Both the position numbers and the translations under genes were made by a program. From Lycocorax pyrrhopterus obiensis (taxonomy: Eukaryota > Chordata > Aves > Passeriformes > Paradisaeidae): a stretch of 64,000 nt of DNA. The notes below the pieces were generated by a model that searched no databases, was not told the DNA's origin, and saw only the letters and a list, made by a program, of their open reading frames with translations. Shown one piece after another: positions 48,401-62,100 of this stretch. Each line of letters starts with the position of its first letter. Positions within the stretch are counted from its first letter, which is position 1. The DNA lies in assembly GCA_014706295.1 (NCBI GenBank), contig JACSVZ010000007.1:60957475-61021474 (forward strand). Direction: 5' to 3'.

Positions 48401-50629
48401 ATTGGCAGTGTTTTGGCTCACACACAGTTTCCAGTTGTCCTCTGACAATCTACAATTACTAAAACAGTTGCATCATTCCCATTTATATTTCTGTATTACA
48501 CTGACAAGACATCTAGGAAAAAACAGAACCAACCTATAGGGGGGAAAAAGAATTCTATGCCATGCAGAAAGAAACAGGATGAAGAAACTCATTCTGTTAA
48601 AGCAGCAAAAAACAAACGCTACATTGACACACCTTCACCTACCAGCTTAACTGCTCCATTTAGTTTTACCATCCTGGTTAGGAGACACTCTCACAAAAAA
48701 AAAAGCATTTCTCCCGCAGAAGTGCTGCAATGGAACTTTTATCACTTGCAGCTCCCTCAGAGAACTCTCCAGGGCGGCTGCACCAGCTCCCCACCCACCC
48801 AAACCCACAATCCCAGGCAAGGCACTCCCAGTAGCAATCGCATTGCACTCCCCCTCTCTACTGCCTACGAGAAGCACAGTGACTTTAGCTACATTTAAAT
48901 TTCAAGGTATTTGGTTAAATACTCACCTTTCACTCGTATTTGACATTCAACCTGCTCTTGGTCACGTTTCTTAGAGTCCAGCACCCGTGCCAGGCTCCCC
49001 CCTTGCAGACATGCTCCCGTCTCACCCGTAAATTCCAGACCTCACAACATCCCTTTAGTCATTCTGAAAAAGGGGAACAAGCTGCATCTGTCCCAGGCCG
49101 TGCACAGACCCAGTTACTGTTCCCATCCCGCCTTTAACAAAAGAATTGCACTTTTGTTCCCTAAACAGAGCCCGTGCCACAGAAAAAGAACTATTTCTGA
49201 ACTCCAGCGAGCTGTTACTGCTTGCACCTGACTTCCCCTGCCAGTTCATGCTGCCCTGGATTTTCTAACCCACCCTCTCTGCCTTTTTGAATTTAAATCT
49301 CGAGTTTCACCCTGCACAGATACCACATTTCACAGGATACCCATTCAGTTTAGGTCCAGGGGATTAACTTACTTGAGAAGATAGAAATAAATTATAGCTC
49401 CATCTGGCTAATGAGTCACTCATAGCTTAGCCCCAGCACATGAGAAGCACAGCTTCTATAAATGCTTGGGTCCCAAAATGCACATAATCTCCAAGGATTT
49501 GTGCCTCTTTGAAAAACTAACACTAAAGGGAGGAAATACAGGTACCAAGGTGCCTTTTTTTAAATACTAAGCAGTTTTAAGAGATACCACGTATGATTTA
49601 GCCAAGGCAAGAGCCCCTTTAATAGGGATATTTTCCTGGGATCTTCTCAAGCTGGCAAGCAGACTCACATCCAACAGTCACTAGGAACACAGCAAGCAGT
49701 CTCAGAGCAGTATCTGGATTCAATAAATTCCTCAAACAGATAACACTATTTTTGTTCTCCCTAGTCTGCACACAGTTTGGAACACGCTCCCTATCAGCCA
49801 GCTGCAAAGAGGATCCTCTTGAAAACAGCTTCACTCCCAAGCTCATCCTCCCCCAGAGCTTTTTGGGAGAGGATGCCCAGCAACTTGGGCAACTAAACCC
49901 AGATCTGCCACAGGCAAAGAACAAAATTAAATAAGAAGTTCAGCCACTCCATGCCTATTCCACATTCATACAGCAGGAGCAACCAGCTCTCTGTGACTTG
50001 TTCGTGAGTATTACCTGACTAAAGCACTGCTGGGCTCAAGCTCTAGGAAGGGGGGTTGCCAGAAAAACCTCAGGGTAGTTCATTTAACATCAGTGTCGGT
50101 ATAGGATAGGGAAAAACTGCAGAATTACAGCTTAGGTTGGTTTAGTTTTGGGTTTTTTAAGCAGCACTGTGTGTTACTGAAAAAACAAGGTGGGTTTTTC
50201 ATGCCCCAAGATAAGACACAAAAGACAGCAGAGCTGCTGCGATGTGACACAAAGGAGCTGTGGGAGCAGGCAGGGATTTTAGCCCATCAAACTTGCTTGA
50301 GTTCATTAACACCTGGCTAACTTCTGCAGGTGAGCCACACCAGGACGGAAAGAGCCCCTGCTGGCCTCAGCCTTCCCAAAGACACCCAGTCCAGAGAACA
50401 CCAGCAGGAGCTGACTGCACCCGAGCAGTTTTTTACACAGGAAAATAAGGTATTGCAGATAAACCTCAGCTGGCACCTACATAAGGAAAAGGCACCGCTT
50501 CCAGTAAGATCCCACACAATCTCCTCACGGGTCACTTTTTAAACTGCACAGTTTAAAGTCATGCATGAGGCACTCACCACACAGAAAAGCTGAAGGTCTA
50601 AACAGACCTTTGAGTTTTGATCCCAATGA
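45476..50629 (-). other. KTN1: KTN1 5' intron, proximal part
   Basis: The first bases form a long pyrimidine tract on the minus strand (TTCTTTCTTTCTCCTCTAG), the acceptor of the ATG exon. The rest is A/T-rich DNA with poly-T/poly-A runs near 45.88 and 46.44 kb. I looked for a noncoding 5' exon and found no convincing one; scattered CpGs at 47.68-47.92 kb are not a clear island. Confidence 0.6.
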
Positions 50630-51165
50630 CAGTATCAGAGAATCACACAACAGAGTCATAGAAAATCCTGAGTTGGAAAGGACCCACAAGGATCAGAGCT
50701 CAACTCCTGGCTGTGCACAGGACACCCCAACAATCCCACCCTGTCTCTGGGAGCGTTGTCCAAACACTCCTGAAGCTCTGGCAGCCTTGGGGCCGTGCCC
50801 ATTCCCTAGGGAGCCTTTTCAGTGCCTGACCACCCTCTGGGAGAAGATATCCTGATATCCAACCTAAGCCTCCCCTGACACAACTTCAGCCATTCCCTCA
50901 GGTCCTGTTGCTGGTCATCAGGGAGAAGAGATCAGCATCTGCCCTTCCACTTCCCCTTGTGAGGAAGCTGCAGACCAGGATGAAGCCTGTCCTCAGTCTC
51001 CTCCTGTCCAGGCTGAACAAGCCAAGTGACCTCAGCCACTCCTCTCATGGCTTCCCCTCTAGACCCTTCACCACTTCCATGGCCCTTCTTTGGACACTCT
51101 CCAATACCTTTATAATCTTCTTATATTGTGGCAACCAAAACTGCACACATTACTCAAGGTAAAAC
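50630..51165 (-). mobile_element. CR1 LINE fragment, about 535 bp, reverse orientation
   Basis: Reading the plus strand, it opens with a degenerate 'agaatcacacaacagagtca' tail, 'gagttggaaaggacccacaa', and runs through 'ccaaacactcctgaagctct', 'gtgcccattccctagggag', 'ggctgaacaagccaagtgac' to 'aaaactgcacacattactca'. This order is a reversed CR1 3' half. It is the longest CR1 here together with the copy at 52.3 kb. Confidence 0.9.
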
Positions 51166-52249
51166 TTAACCTACGTATTTGTATTCTGTTTAAATTCTAG
51201 TTTTATATCTGTATTTCCATGCTCTGTTTACACCAATCCTCCCAAACTCAAGACTGGGGGGGGAAGCAATAATAAACAGCATTTCAAGCTCTGAGTTTTT
51301 CATTTCCATACTTGCCCTGACAGCATCATTTGTGCAGCTACAGGAGAAAGCTGTAGACACTCAAAAACACCAACTGAGCCATTCAGGTATTGAAACGACT
51401 TTTCCCAGGAAGGAGATCTGTTCAAGGGAAGCTCAATAGTGCTTGACACCCCCTCCAAGGCGCTGACAGCAAGACCACAGAAAACTTTTCAATAAATCTT
51501 GCTCTTCACTTTATTTCACTGATACAATTAAGCCATTTGCAGAGCACAAGCTCAGTGCTTCAAATACCCTCTAGGTAAATATTTTCCATTCCAAACATGC
51601 CGCTGTTTGTACCATCTGTTGGGCTCTGTCTGCTCTCAGTCGCTTGATGTTAGTTAACACAGACAAGCTCTTTATTAAATTCCAGAAAGAGCAGCTTTGC
51701 TTCAACAAAAGCCTTTACTTTCAGAGGGCTTTTTCAATACAGCTTCAGAGCCAACACCTGACAAAATGCAGCAGCAGTGCCGAGAGGAAGCCGGGAGTGC
51801 AATACGGCTGCACAACCTCGCCACCAGTATCCAGCAGATGTCCTTGATCTTGTCCCAGTGCCGGCAGCGGGGAGCACCCAGGTACCTCCCGCAAGAGGTT
51901 TCCACCACAGCCCGGCTGTTCGGGCAAGTTCCTACAAGATAAGGCAGGGCAGGGATTCACCAGGCAGCAGCTGACGCCCTGAAACCACCTGGGCTGCAGG
52001 ATGAAGCCCAGAACTGGAATTAGCATCAGTGAAAGTGGAGCGAGCAACCTCGCATTTAGCCAGGGATAAAGGCGCACACACCTGCTGCTGGCACAGAGCG
52101 AGGACAACCACGCTCCGCGTTCCTGCCTGGCAGCTCACCCAAATATCCCCAAACTGCACAGACCCTGTCACAGCAGCACCCCACAGCATTCACCAAAGCA
52201 TGGGCACAAACACACTGATATCAGGAATAGTGTGGCAGCAGGACCAGAG
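51166..52249. other. Unassigned intronic stretch with CpG-enriched patch
   Basis: 51166-51770 is ordinary A/T-rich DNA. 51778-52120 is clearly richer in CpG (for example 'gtgccggcagcgggg', 'cccggctgttcgggc', 'cacgctccgcgttcc') and has overlapping ORFs on both strands of up to 120 codons. None resembles a protein I recognise. Confidence 0.5.
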
Positions 52250-52770
52250 CACTGATTGTCCCCTGTGCTGGGCATTGCTGGGGCACCTCCAGTCCCGGGG
52301 GCAGTTTTGGGCCCATCATAAAAAGAACAATGCTGAGGGGCTGGAGCGTGTCCAGAGAAGGGAACAGAGCTGGGGAAGGGTTTGGAGCACCAGGGACAGC
52401 TGAGGGGGTTCAGCCAGGAGAAAAGGAGGCTCAGGGGGGAACTTCTCACTCTCCACAACAGGAAGGGGCAGCCAGGTGGGATTCAAGCTCTGCTCCCAGG
52501 GAACAAGGGACAGGAAAAGAGGAAACGGCTTCAAATTGCACCAGAGGAGGTTTAGTTTGGATATTAGGGAAAATTTCTTCCTTGAAAGGGTGGTCAGTCA
52601 TTGGCACAGGCTGCCCAGGGCAGTGGTGGAGTCCTCATCCCTGGAGAGATTTAAAAGCCATGTGGATGTGGCACCTGGGGACATGGAGCAGTGGTGGCCC
52701 TGGCGGTGCTGAAGGAATGGTTGGACTTGATCTTACAGGGCTCTTCCAACCTAAATGAGTCTATATTGTT
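52250..52770 (+). mobile_element. CR1 LINE fragment, about 520 bp
   Basis: The body reads 'ggagcgtgtccagagaaggg', 'gggttcagccaggagaaaag', 'accagaggaggtttagtttg', 'gggcagtggtggagtcctca', 'gagatttaaaagccatgtgg' and ends 'ggacttgatcttacagggct', then 'cttccaacctaaatgagtct'. This is the same subfamily as 19.56-19.70 kb. Two plus-strand ORFs over it are CR1 3' UTR, not genes. Confidence 0.92.
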
Positions 52771-54179
52771 CAGCACAGGAAAGTCTTAGGAAACCAAAAC
52801 ATTTCTTGCAGTATTTGTGAGGGGATGTTATTTGGGATAAAAGCCAGCATGCGTCAGAACCAGCGAAAGATGTCCTTGGCTCCACCAGACTCCAGAAACT
52901 GCAAGTTTCCCCTTTAAATCACTAGCAGCTAACACACACACACACCCCCCATTATCTCCAAAGTCAGAAGATAATTTGTTATCTTTACACTACCTTTTTC
53001 CAAAGTGCCTGTAAAGAATCAAAGGTTTCTTTCTTCCAGCAGGAATTACTCAGCAAGTCTGCATCTTCCCATCACTACTTCCAAGGAGTCCCTGAGGCTT
53101 CCCCAGCTCCTTCCTTCACGCATTCATGTACAGACATGCTCTGCCCACACCACCATGAACTATTTGAGAGGCATTTAAACACTCGAGCAGCCAGCTCAGG
53201 CTTTTGGGTAAGCATTTCCCCTTTCCCTGCTCTCCACGCAGGCAGGGACCAGATCAGACATTTGCTCTTCAATCACCACCCGCTTCCGTGCACAGGGAAC
53301 TGGGAAGTGATACTTCTCAAAATAGGAAGGCTTAAAAAAAGATCACAGAATTTTCTCAAAATACTACTACAAATAAGAGCCAAATCTAGCAGACTTATGG
53401 CCAAAGCTGAGTTTAGGTTCCCAGTTTGAGCAGCAATTCCATATGTCGGGTAGTTTTCGAGCATCTCCTGCAACATGAACCCATCCAAAAGCATGAGCCA
53501 GGTACAGATTCGAGTCAGGACTCTTGGGTCAGACAGGCAAAAGCATTAAACACACACAACCACACCTGAAATCTGCTTCTGCTCAGCACCTGGACAGGAG
53601 GGAGGGACCAGGCCACACCTGCTTTTATTCCAATTAGCTGTCTGGGAAGTTCACAGGGGTTTTTACAATCCAGGTTGCTGTGACACTCCACAGCAGCCCA
53701 GCTTTACCACACACAAAAGCCATTTACACAGGTTTAAAGCCGCTGTGCACCTCAACAAAGGCCTTAAGACAGCTGTTGTGGTCTAGTGTATAAATAAATA
53801 TTCACAGTATAATCTTCACCTCGGCCCCATAGAAAGCCTCAGGGAGCGGCTACCAGTCCCTAAAAAGCCAGGGGCAGTAAAATACAGGTCTGAACCCAGC
53901 TGGGTTTGCTCACTTTAACACAGCTTAATCCCTTTCTGACGCAGGAATAAGTTGCATTAGCGTAAGTATGTTCATTCTGCACCTACCCCTGCCATCTTCT
54001 ATTACTCAATTAAAACAAGGTCTGCAGCACCCATGGGAATGATGTAGTTGACCATCCTCTGGTCACAAATGAGGCAGAGCCCCAAATTCCAAGAAAAACA
54101 AAAAAAATTAAGGTCATCTTGTGAGAAATTTAGGGCTGCTACATCCTTTTCATCCCCTTACATCCAATTCCAAGCATGG
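52771..54179. other. KTN1 5' intron, no gene seen
   Basis: It holds a 14-bp CA run at 52932-52945 followed by C6, and otherwise unremarkable intronic DNA. No splice-flanked coding segment and no transposon was recognised. Confidence 0.5.
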
Positions 54180-54385
54180 AAGGAAATTCCTGGCTGTGAG
54201 GGTGGTGAGGCCCTGGCACAGGTTGCCCAGAGAAGCTGTGGTTGGCCCATCCCTGGAAATGTTCCAAGCCAGGTTGGACAGAGCTTGGAGCAACCTGGGA
54301 TAGTGGAAGGAACCTGCTCACGGCAGGGGGTTGGAGATGGTCTTTAAGGTCCCTTCCAAACCCAAACCATTCCGTGATTCTGTAA
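54180..54385 (+). mobile_element. CR1 LINE fragment, 3' end
   Basis: It contains 'gtgaggccctggcacaggtt', 'gcccagagaagctgtggttg', 'cagagcttggagcaacctgg', 'gatggtctttaaggtccctt' and 'aaccattccgtgattctgta'. It is the cleanest CR1 3' end in the window, with a recognisable tail. Confidence 0.93.
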
Positions 54386-57300
54386 CAGAGGAAAGCAGGT
54401 ATGAGCAGTAGCTTCTCAGTACTCAAATTCCTCTCATACATTCACAGCAATCTGCAAAGAGGAAACAGCTGGAATGAAACATTTTCCCTTTCCCAGTGTA
54501 TATAGCAAATACAACTGTATAAATATATATTCTGTATTATGAATTCTTGTTTATATTTTTAAAAATAAATGTAAAAATAAGAGGAGACAAACAAAAGAAG
54601 CAAAGGCCTTTGGTCTAGCTTTTTTTCTTTTTCTTTTTTTTTTTCTTTTCGCCTTAGCAGATTCTGTGAAAGTATGAATGGCATCTGAGTACTGGGAGGC
54701 TAAAGCTCATTCAAAAAAAACAACCCAGGCTTTTATATAAAAGAGCTGCAAAGAGTCAAGGAGAAAACCCGAGTGTACTACTCGCCTGTGCATCCCAGGA
54801 GAGGTAAAATCCCCTCCCTGCAAGCCTTGCACAGCCCCAGAACCACAGTTTTCCCTCAGGCTGCATGGCAGCAGCAGCAGCCCCTCACCTCCCCGGGCAG
54901 GCACAAGCTGTCCTCCATCTGAATCCAGGGCAGAGCAGACGCCCTCGGCGCCAGAGCGACAGGAAAACCACGACAGATTGCTAAAGAGGATGGCATGTTG
55001 TTTATGGGTTGTGTTTCTAAAGCTTGGACATAACTGAGAAGAGATCAGTCTTAATTTATTGCTTGATTCTCCAGATTTCTACTCAACTTTGCCCTTAACT
55101 ACACTCGCCAGGCAACTTTTTAGCTTACTCACTTGAATTCCTACACACACACAAGAAAGTTTTAAACCTACCACTTGTTCTGCAGCTCTCCAGACCGCCT
55201 GGTGCTAAAGCTTTCCTCCCAAATTTCTCACTAAGGCAGCCACAGCAACAGAGAAGCAAAAAATATCCAGCCTTGAAGGGTGAGCAAGTCGCTCAGAGCA
55301 ACTTTAGCAGGTCCCTGTATGTCGGATTTATTAACCTTTGTACCCCCACACCCCGAGGGTGCAGAGGCTGCCAGAACCACCCCAAACTGAGCCATGCACA
55401 GCCCAGCAGTGTCACACTGCTGCTTTCACCAAGTTTCCACCCACGCTGAACGAGGTCTCAGGAACTCAGGGAAGGAGGAATGTGTGCACGGAGGTAATGG
55501 CACAGGAGGAAGACAAGAAATCTCAAAATAAATGGATTTGGAAAATTTCCTATAGTAATGTATCACCAAAGGTTTTCCTGCAAGAATATATTAAATTCAT
55601 GGTAAGAATATTAATCTTGTTCATATTAGAATTTCTTTCCACTACAAAAATAAATCAGGCAAAGATATTCTTAGTCTGAACACCATAAAAGTGACTTTAT
55701 CCAGACTTATTTTTGAGTGTATCTTTAAGGGATGAGAACAGAATTCTTCTGCCAACAAAGACAGGTATTAACCTAAGAGAATCTATTTAGTTTCAGACTT
55801 CTTAACCAGACAAGATTTTACCCAAGTGTGCACACGCTGTCCTTCACCCTGTTGTGAAAGGAACAAAAGAAGAGGAAATGACTAATCAAAGCAGCAGCAC
55901 ATTAATATATTTTGGTATGTGGAAAGGGAAAATTGTAGCTGGTATTTTTAACATTCCCAACAGGAGAATGCAGGGCCATGCATATACCAGCCACCACGGA
56001 GGCCTGGCAGATCCCAGGAGAGGAAAATAAAAAAAAAGAGAGAAAAAAAAGTGAAGTTGTGTCCTGAAGAGGAGTTCTGTATTTTCCATTTCCCAGCATG
56101 AGCTCTGCTGGAACGAGAGCCTGGAAAGGAGGCACGGCTGGGGCCAGCAGCAATGCCTGAGTGATAACAAGTGCACTTTGCCTGAACTGTAGGGAAAACC
56201 CAGCCTGGAGAGGTGCTCTGGAGGGAAAAGGTGAGAGTTTCTTGGAGCACTGCCACCAGCAAACACTCCTGTAAATCCCATTGCCACCCTGCTCTGCTGG
56301 GTGCCCTCATCCACAAGCTGATAGGAGATAGGGGCAGTGTCTCTGTGCCCCAGGTGGCACCCAGCAAGTCACAGCTCACCCACGTGCCATCCATCCCACA
56401 CCACTCCAAGCTTAATTCCCCCTCAAAGCTCTCCATTCCCTGCACAAGCAAAACACAGCACCTTCACATCTCTCCTTGGAGTTACTCTGTCACTGAACCC
56501 ACATGAGCCAAGCCACTGATGTCCCAGTTCAACTGGATTTAACAACTGGTTTTTAATCCCATGCTCCCCCCCCATGGGAAGTTCTTTGGGGCAGCCACGG
56601 TAACAGGCTTGCTCAGAGCAACAGGGCAGGAGCCTGACTACTGTGATAAACCCAAAATTAGAGCTTCCAAACCCCTTCCTAAAAGGGATCAAAACCAATC
56701 AATCCAGCAACAGCCCCGCATGGTCATTTGTGCAGTGGGATGGCACAGCACAAAAGCTTTGCTCGCTCAGGAAGAGGAGCTGGATCGCTGCCTGTCTGTC
56801 CAGCTCCAATTGTTCCCACACTTCATAATTAAGGGCTACAATTCACCCTTTTTCCAATGCCAAACCCCAAAAGGCTCGTAACAAAACCATTCTAAATACT
56901 GAATGGGAAGCTACTGCCGAACCGACTGTAATCGTTCAGATTCCCTCCCCTTGCTGCAACACTGCTGGATGCAAGGAGACACAGAGAAACTAATATTTAA
57001 TGTTCTTGCAGAGGGATTTGTGCTCAGCCACCCCGTAACACAGCCAGAAGCCTGAAGCTTAAGCAGGTCTTTACCCTGGTATCGCAAAATGACAACCCCG
57101 GTCATTCCAGCAACAAGATTTTTCCCATTATTTCTGTTCAGTGTGCTGTTCCACACAGCTATACAAAGAGGTTGGACCACTGACAAAAAAAAAAGCTTCG
57201 TTAACCTCTCAGTGACTCGACAATCCTATTGTTGAACAGCAATGGACAAAAGGAGAAGCCGGCAGCAGACGGATGCTCTCATCTACCCGAATTCCTAGAG

Positions 57301-60300
57301 GAAAATGAAATTGAGCTGCGCTGGGAACAGGCTGCACGGCAGAGGAGAGCTGTTAGCTCAGAGGGAAATCAAAACTTCAGTGATTGTGAATCATGTCAGA
57401 TCTAGATGCTTTCATGTGGTTTCTTCTAACTACCTGGAGTCTCAAGATATTATTTATTGCACACATTATGTCTAAGCAGTTGAGTGATTTCAGTTGTCTC
57501 CAAAGAGAAAACGTGCGACTGCTGTATCAAAATTACTGTCAATGTGGCACAGATGTAGCTAAATGAGAGCATCAAAAGGCAGCAAGTGAAACAAGATTGC
57601 TGTACCCCATCATTCAGGCTGAGTCTTGATAATTCTTCAGCGGCAAAGGGAGAGAAATCAACAGGGAAGATCCTTCTCCTTTGTCACCACACACAGTACA
57701 ATAAAAGAATGGGGGGGCAAAAGTATCCATCAGTTAAACAACCAAAGTTCACAGAGTGAAAATAAATTTTCAAATATGCCAAGAGTTTAAAACTCAGGGG
57801 TATGCAGTTAGTTTCTCAACCCCGAGATTTTAAAAGGGCAGCTTCAGTTTAGGCCAGATGACCAGGGGAACAGAGACTCAACACAGAGATGTCAAAGTTC
57901 CTGTATGTTGACAGAGGCATCAAAAATGAAATTATCACCAACATGCACAGCACAACTACCAAACTAGAATTTAGGGAGTACTACGAGGCTGGAATTGCCT
58001 CCTCTTCAGCCTATGCAGCCGGGTAAGCACTGCATCAGCAGGCCTATTTTTGCTTTTAATACTCTACACCACAGTCATGGGTCAGAAAAACACTGGAAAA
58101 TCCCAACAGCCAGGCTTGAGCAGGCATTACTTGCTACCCTCCCTTCCCCTGTGCACGAACAGCTCTGCTGCCCTGAACTGCACCCAAGGAACAGGACCCT
58201 GCCCAGCAGTTCAGGCTTCCTCCGCTCCCACCTTGCAGGGAGGGGTCGAAGCCAGAGGACAATGCTGGCCTGGGAACAAACGGGCAGCAATGGGCCATGG
58301 CTGCATTTTGGCTGCAAGTCGGGAAAACGCTCTCAATCCTCAATCCAACGAGGTGCTCAGTGCTGTAATGGTCAGTCTGCAGCCTCCATACAGAGCAGGG
58401 GCATTGTATTTTATTTCATTCTTTTGCTGGTAGCAATCAATGAGTTTTAATCCGCAGTCACATTAGGAACGACACCTCCAAAGAGGGCTGGATTTTATTT
58501 CAACTGTGCATTAAATTTTAAATTGTTTGCCAGATTAAAGCATTGTTCACACCCTATTTACAAACCCTCTGAACACAGGGAATGTTTAGAGGTACGCTCA
58601 GGACTGAATTTGGACCACAGAAGGTTCTGCTGGTGATGGGCTTCCTCCAACACTGATATTTTGACTTTCTGCTCCAGCAGAAATCTGCACCAGCTGAAGG
58701 CTGAACAAACTTCCATCATGAAAACTTCCACAGTAGATATGAGTTAGTTTGACTGCTCCATAGCAAAGCTGCCTTTCAGCATTTATCCTAAAGCATGTTA
58801 TCATGCAGGCATAAAGACAGCACTTCTATATCCAAGCCAGATCCCTCATGCTGTAGGACATGGTGCTGTTAATACTCTTAGAAATAAAGTTTCAAAATGC
58901 TTTAGGAACAAAGAGGCTTTAGAAGCAATCCCTGCAGCACTGGCACCATACAAGTTACACCAGTGCATTTCAAAGTATAAATTGCATCATGAGCTGGAAC
59001 TTCTAACTATTTAAAAGCACACCATGAAGTTTTAGAAATTGCTGCTGAACTGTGGCCGTTTCCCTGCTGAGGCAGGTGAAGTGTTAAGGTCTTTCTCTGC
59101 TCTCCTTTGAGACACTGCTCATATCTCATTTATCGAGGGCAGCACTAAGAGCTCACCTCATCATCCATCCAAAACACCTCCTGCACTACAACAAGAATTT
59201 CACTGGCTACAGATCCACTGAGATACCATCCTTTCAGCTTCCACACCAAGGAGATGTGCTCCTGAACAGCAGCACCACATACTCCTCCCCACAAGGCTTC
59301 TTTTCACCTTGTTAACCTCTCTGTGCTTCATTGACCAGTTTGCTGAAGGCACTCACAGCTGAAGAAATGATACACAGCTGGCATCATCTCGTGGTGTCAT
59401 CACCCGGATCCTTTAGGCTCTGGCAGGCAGCTTTAGCAGGTCACATGTTCTCAGGAATCAGTGCAGCGTTTCAGCAGACCCCAAGGCAATATCTGCATCT
59501 TAAAACACCCAGAGCAGGGGACCAGACTCCCCTCCAGCAGCAGGGCAAAGGCTCCAGCTCCTCCACAGACTTGCTTAACGCTTGAACCACACCTGAGCCA
59601 CGTGGTGAAGGAGCTTTCTTTTACCACCTTCCTCATGCAGCTGCTGATGCCCCAGGTGAGTGATGCTGAGTGTTGCCAATGTCTCTCTGAGCAGCAGCAG
59701 CCCAGGGGATGCTGCAACACTCCTTACTGGTCCCAATTCCACAATCCAGTTCACTTCATAACCCCACACATGATGCAATTTTGTGAGCTGGGCAACGCCA
59801 CACAAGAACCCCGCAAAAGATGTGTTCAAAGCACAACTCTAAAGGTTTCCTGGTTCTTTCCACTTGTGACCGTAAGGACCGAGATTGCAGGAGTTTCCTA
59901 AAGGAACTGGAAACAGCGAAATGCGTATTTGAAGAGTTTCAAATTCAAGTCAAGAACCCAACATCCCTGAGTTCTGCCCCCAAAACGGCCTCCTAACACA
60001 AGCACACACACCCACCCCAATGTGCTCAGCACTGATCTGAACTCAAGAACATGCCATGTTGTTAAAAAGGCCTAAAAATGTTCAGCAATAGAAATGCAGA
60101 GTAATTGAGGTCATTCCTCTCACGCTTCTCTGAGTTCTCACTCCCCTTGCTTTGCTGTCCCACAATCTGCTCCTCCTTTGGCGTGCAAGAATTGAATAAA
60201 CACTTCACTGCAACCACACAGATCTAAACTTATTTGCTTCCAGCTTAAGTTACATCTCAAACTATTACTCCAGTAGCCTGTAATGGCAAGCAGGGATTAA

Positions 60301-61811
60301 AAAATCTACTTAGAAATAGGTACACCAGACCTGAAGCCAAAAAAATTCTTCTTTTGGCACACAAACAGCATAGAAAAAAGGCAGAAACTTGGAGATGGAG
60401 GGCAGGGGGCCGAAAAAGGCAGGATTGTAATGGAAACATCTGATCAAGAATTTTCACAAGCCTTTAAAACTTCTGAAACCCAACCCCTTCGCCAGCACTT
60501 CTCACATGCCTCAGACTGCAGACCATGTTATGCAAGTTCTAATTGTGCCTCCAGAACCCTCCCTGCCACCCACGGGCTCTGCACCTCAGCGAATCCCTGT
60601 GTGGAAGTACACTGAGGCACAGAAGAACCCTCCCACACCTGGCCTGGGGTGCTGCCACCTGTGCAGAGAAAGCCTGGCCTTGCTGGGCATCTTGAACCAG
60701 GCTCTAACCCCTTAAAAGCTGCTAAAAACCCCTCAGGTTTTACATACACACTCCAGGCTATAAAGGGTCACTAAATTTAGCACGCAACCCAATCCTAGTG
60801 GTAATATAGCACAGGCTGAAGATATGGAAGTGACCTTAGGTGAAGGTAACAAGGAAAAGCTGTCAGTACTCCCACCGAGCTGCCGTGGGAAAGCCCAGAG
60901 AACCCAATAAAATCCTAACAAAACCTCCATAAATCCTCTGGGCAGCTTGGTAGTTTCCAAGGCTTTGAGATGCCACCTCCATCTCTCCTCTGAACAATGC
61001 TGCTCATTGCCCACGCTGGGACAGGGTTGGGAGGAACCTTCTCAGCACACTTCAGGGCAAATAATTCTCCATGAGCTTGGAGAGGTGAAGGTTCACAGAC
61101 CTCCACCACCACTGCTGTAAATACAAAACCAGGCAGCACGAGAAAAAGCAGCACAGTCCTTTGTCCTTCGATCACAGCTGGAGCCACACGTGCTGCCAAC
61201 AGGTGTTGAACCAAGCAAAGGTCAGTAGGTGTGACACAGGATACAGCACTGACCTGTAAACTCCATTATCTGCCAGTTCCCAGCACCACACCCCCGAGAA
61301 CTGCAGACACTGCCTCCTCCAATGACAGGACACACTGAGTCTCCCCGGAGAACAGCAAGTTAAAGGAGGCAAAAGAGTTCCCACCTAGTCCTGGGGAAAA
61401 GGGCCCTTCTTGGCACAGCACCCTGAACTCCGATCACTTCCCAGAGCTGAAAATGCCCTGTGAAAGATCCAGTGGGTACGAGCTGCTGTAGCCATGGTGA
61501 TGCTCTCAGGTACACCTGGAGCTGAAGCAGAGAGGAGCAGCAGGGATGCTGCAGCTGGTTTCACGTACCTGTTTTTAGGTCCTCACACAGCATTAAAGGC
61601 AATGCCTGTGTGAAAGCCAAGCTGGGATGTCCACATGATGATTCAGTGGGCAAAGCAGCACTTAACACCAAGGCAGCCTTGCAAACCAGCTTGGGAGGCA
61701 AGAAGCAACATCACTTTCCAGGGCCAGGCTTGGCCTCCCACCCACACCAAAGGAGACCCTGAAAGGAAGGAGCACGTGGGAACTGGCTGCTGCAGGAAAG
61801 CAGTTTCATGT
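54386..61811. other. KTN1 5' intron, distal part; no gene seen
   Basis: A pyrimidine tract of about 34 bp (T with interspersed C) lies at 54619-54652, and A-rich tracts lie near 56.03 kb. The rest has short spurious ORFs on both strands without recognisable protein similarity. I see no exon, RNA gene or transposon that I can defend, although old degraded repeats could be missed by eye. Confidence 0.45.
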
Positions 61812-62100
61812 CGTATCACAGAATGGTTTGGGTTGGAAGAGACCTTAGAGATCATTGCATTCCAAGCCCCTGCCAGGGGCAGGGACACCTTCCACTACCC
61901 CAGGTTGCTCCAAGCCCATCCAACCTGGCCATGGACACTTCCACGGATGGGGCAGCCACAGCTCCTCTGGGCAATCTGTGCCAGGGCCTCACCACCTTCA
62001 CAGGGAAAAATTCCTTCCTAAGACCTAATCTAAACCTCTCCTCTCTTCATTTAAATCCATTCCCCCTTGTCCTGTCACTATCCAACCATGCAGCTCACCC
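61812..62100 (-). mobile_element. CR1 LINE fragment, reverse orientation
   Basis: On the plus strand it reads 'cacagaatggtttgggttgg', 'aagagaccttagagatcatt', 'ccaggttgctccaagcccat', 'ggggcagccacagctcctct', 'ccagggcctcaccaccttca' to 'attcccccttgtcctgtcac', the exact reversed order of a CR1 3' end. About 290 bp. Confidence 0.94.

Noticed and set aside
52330..52758. 142-codon plus-strand ORF
   Set aside because: It is entirely within the CR1 3' region, which is non-coding.
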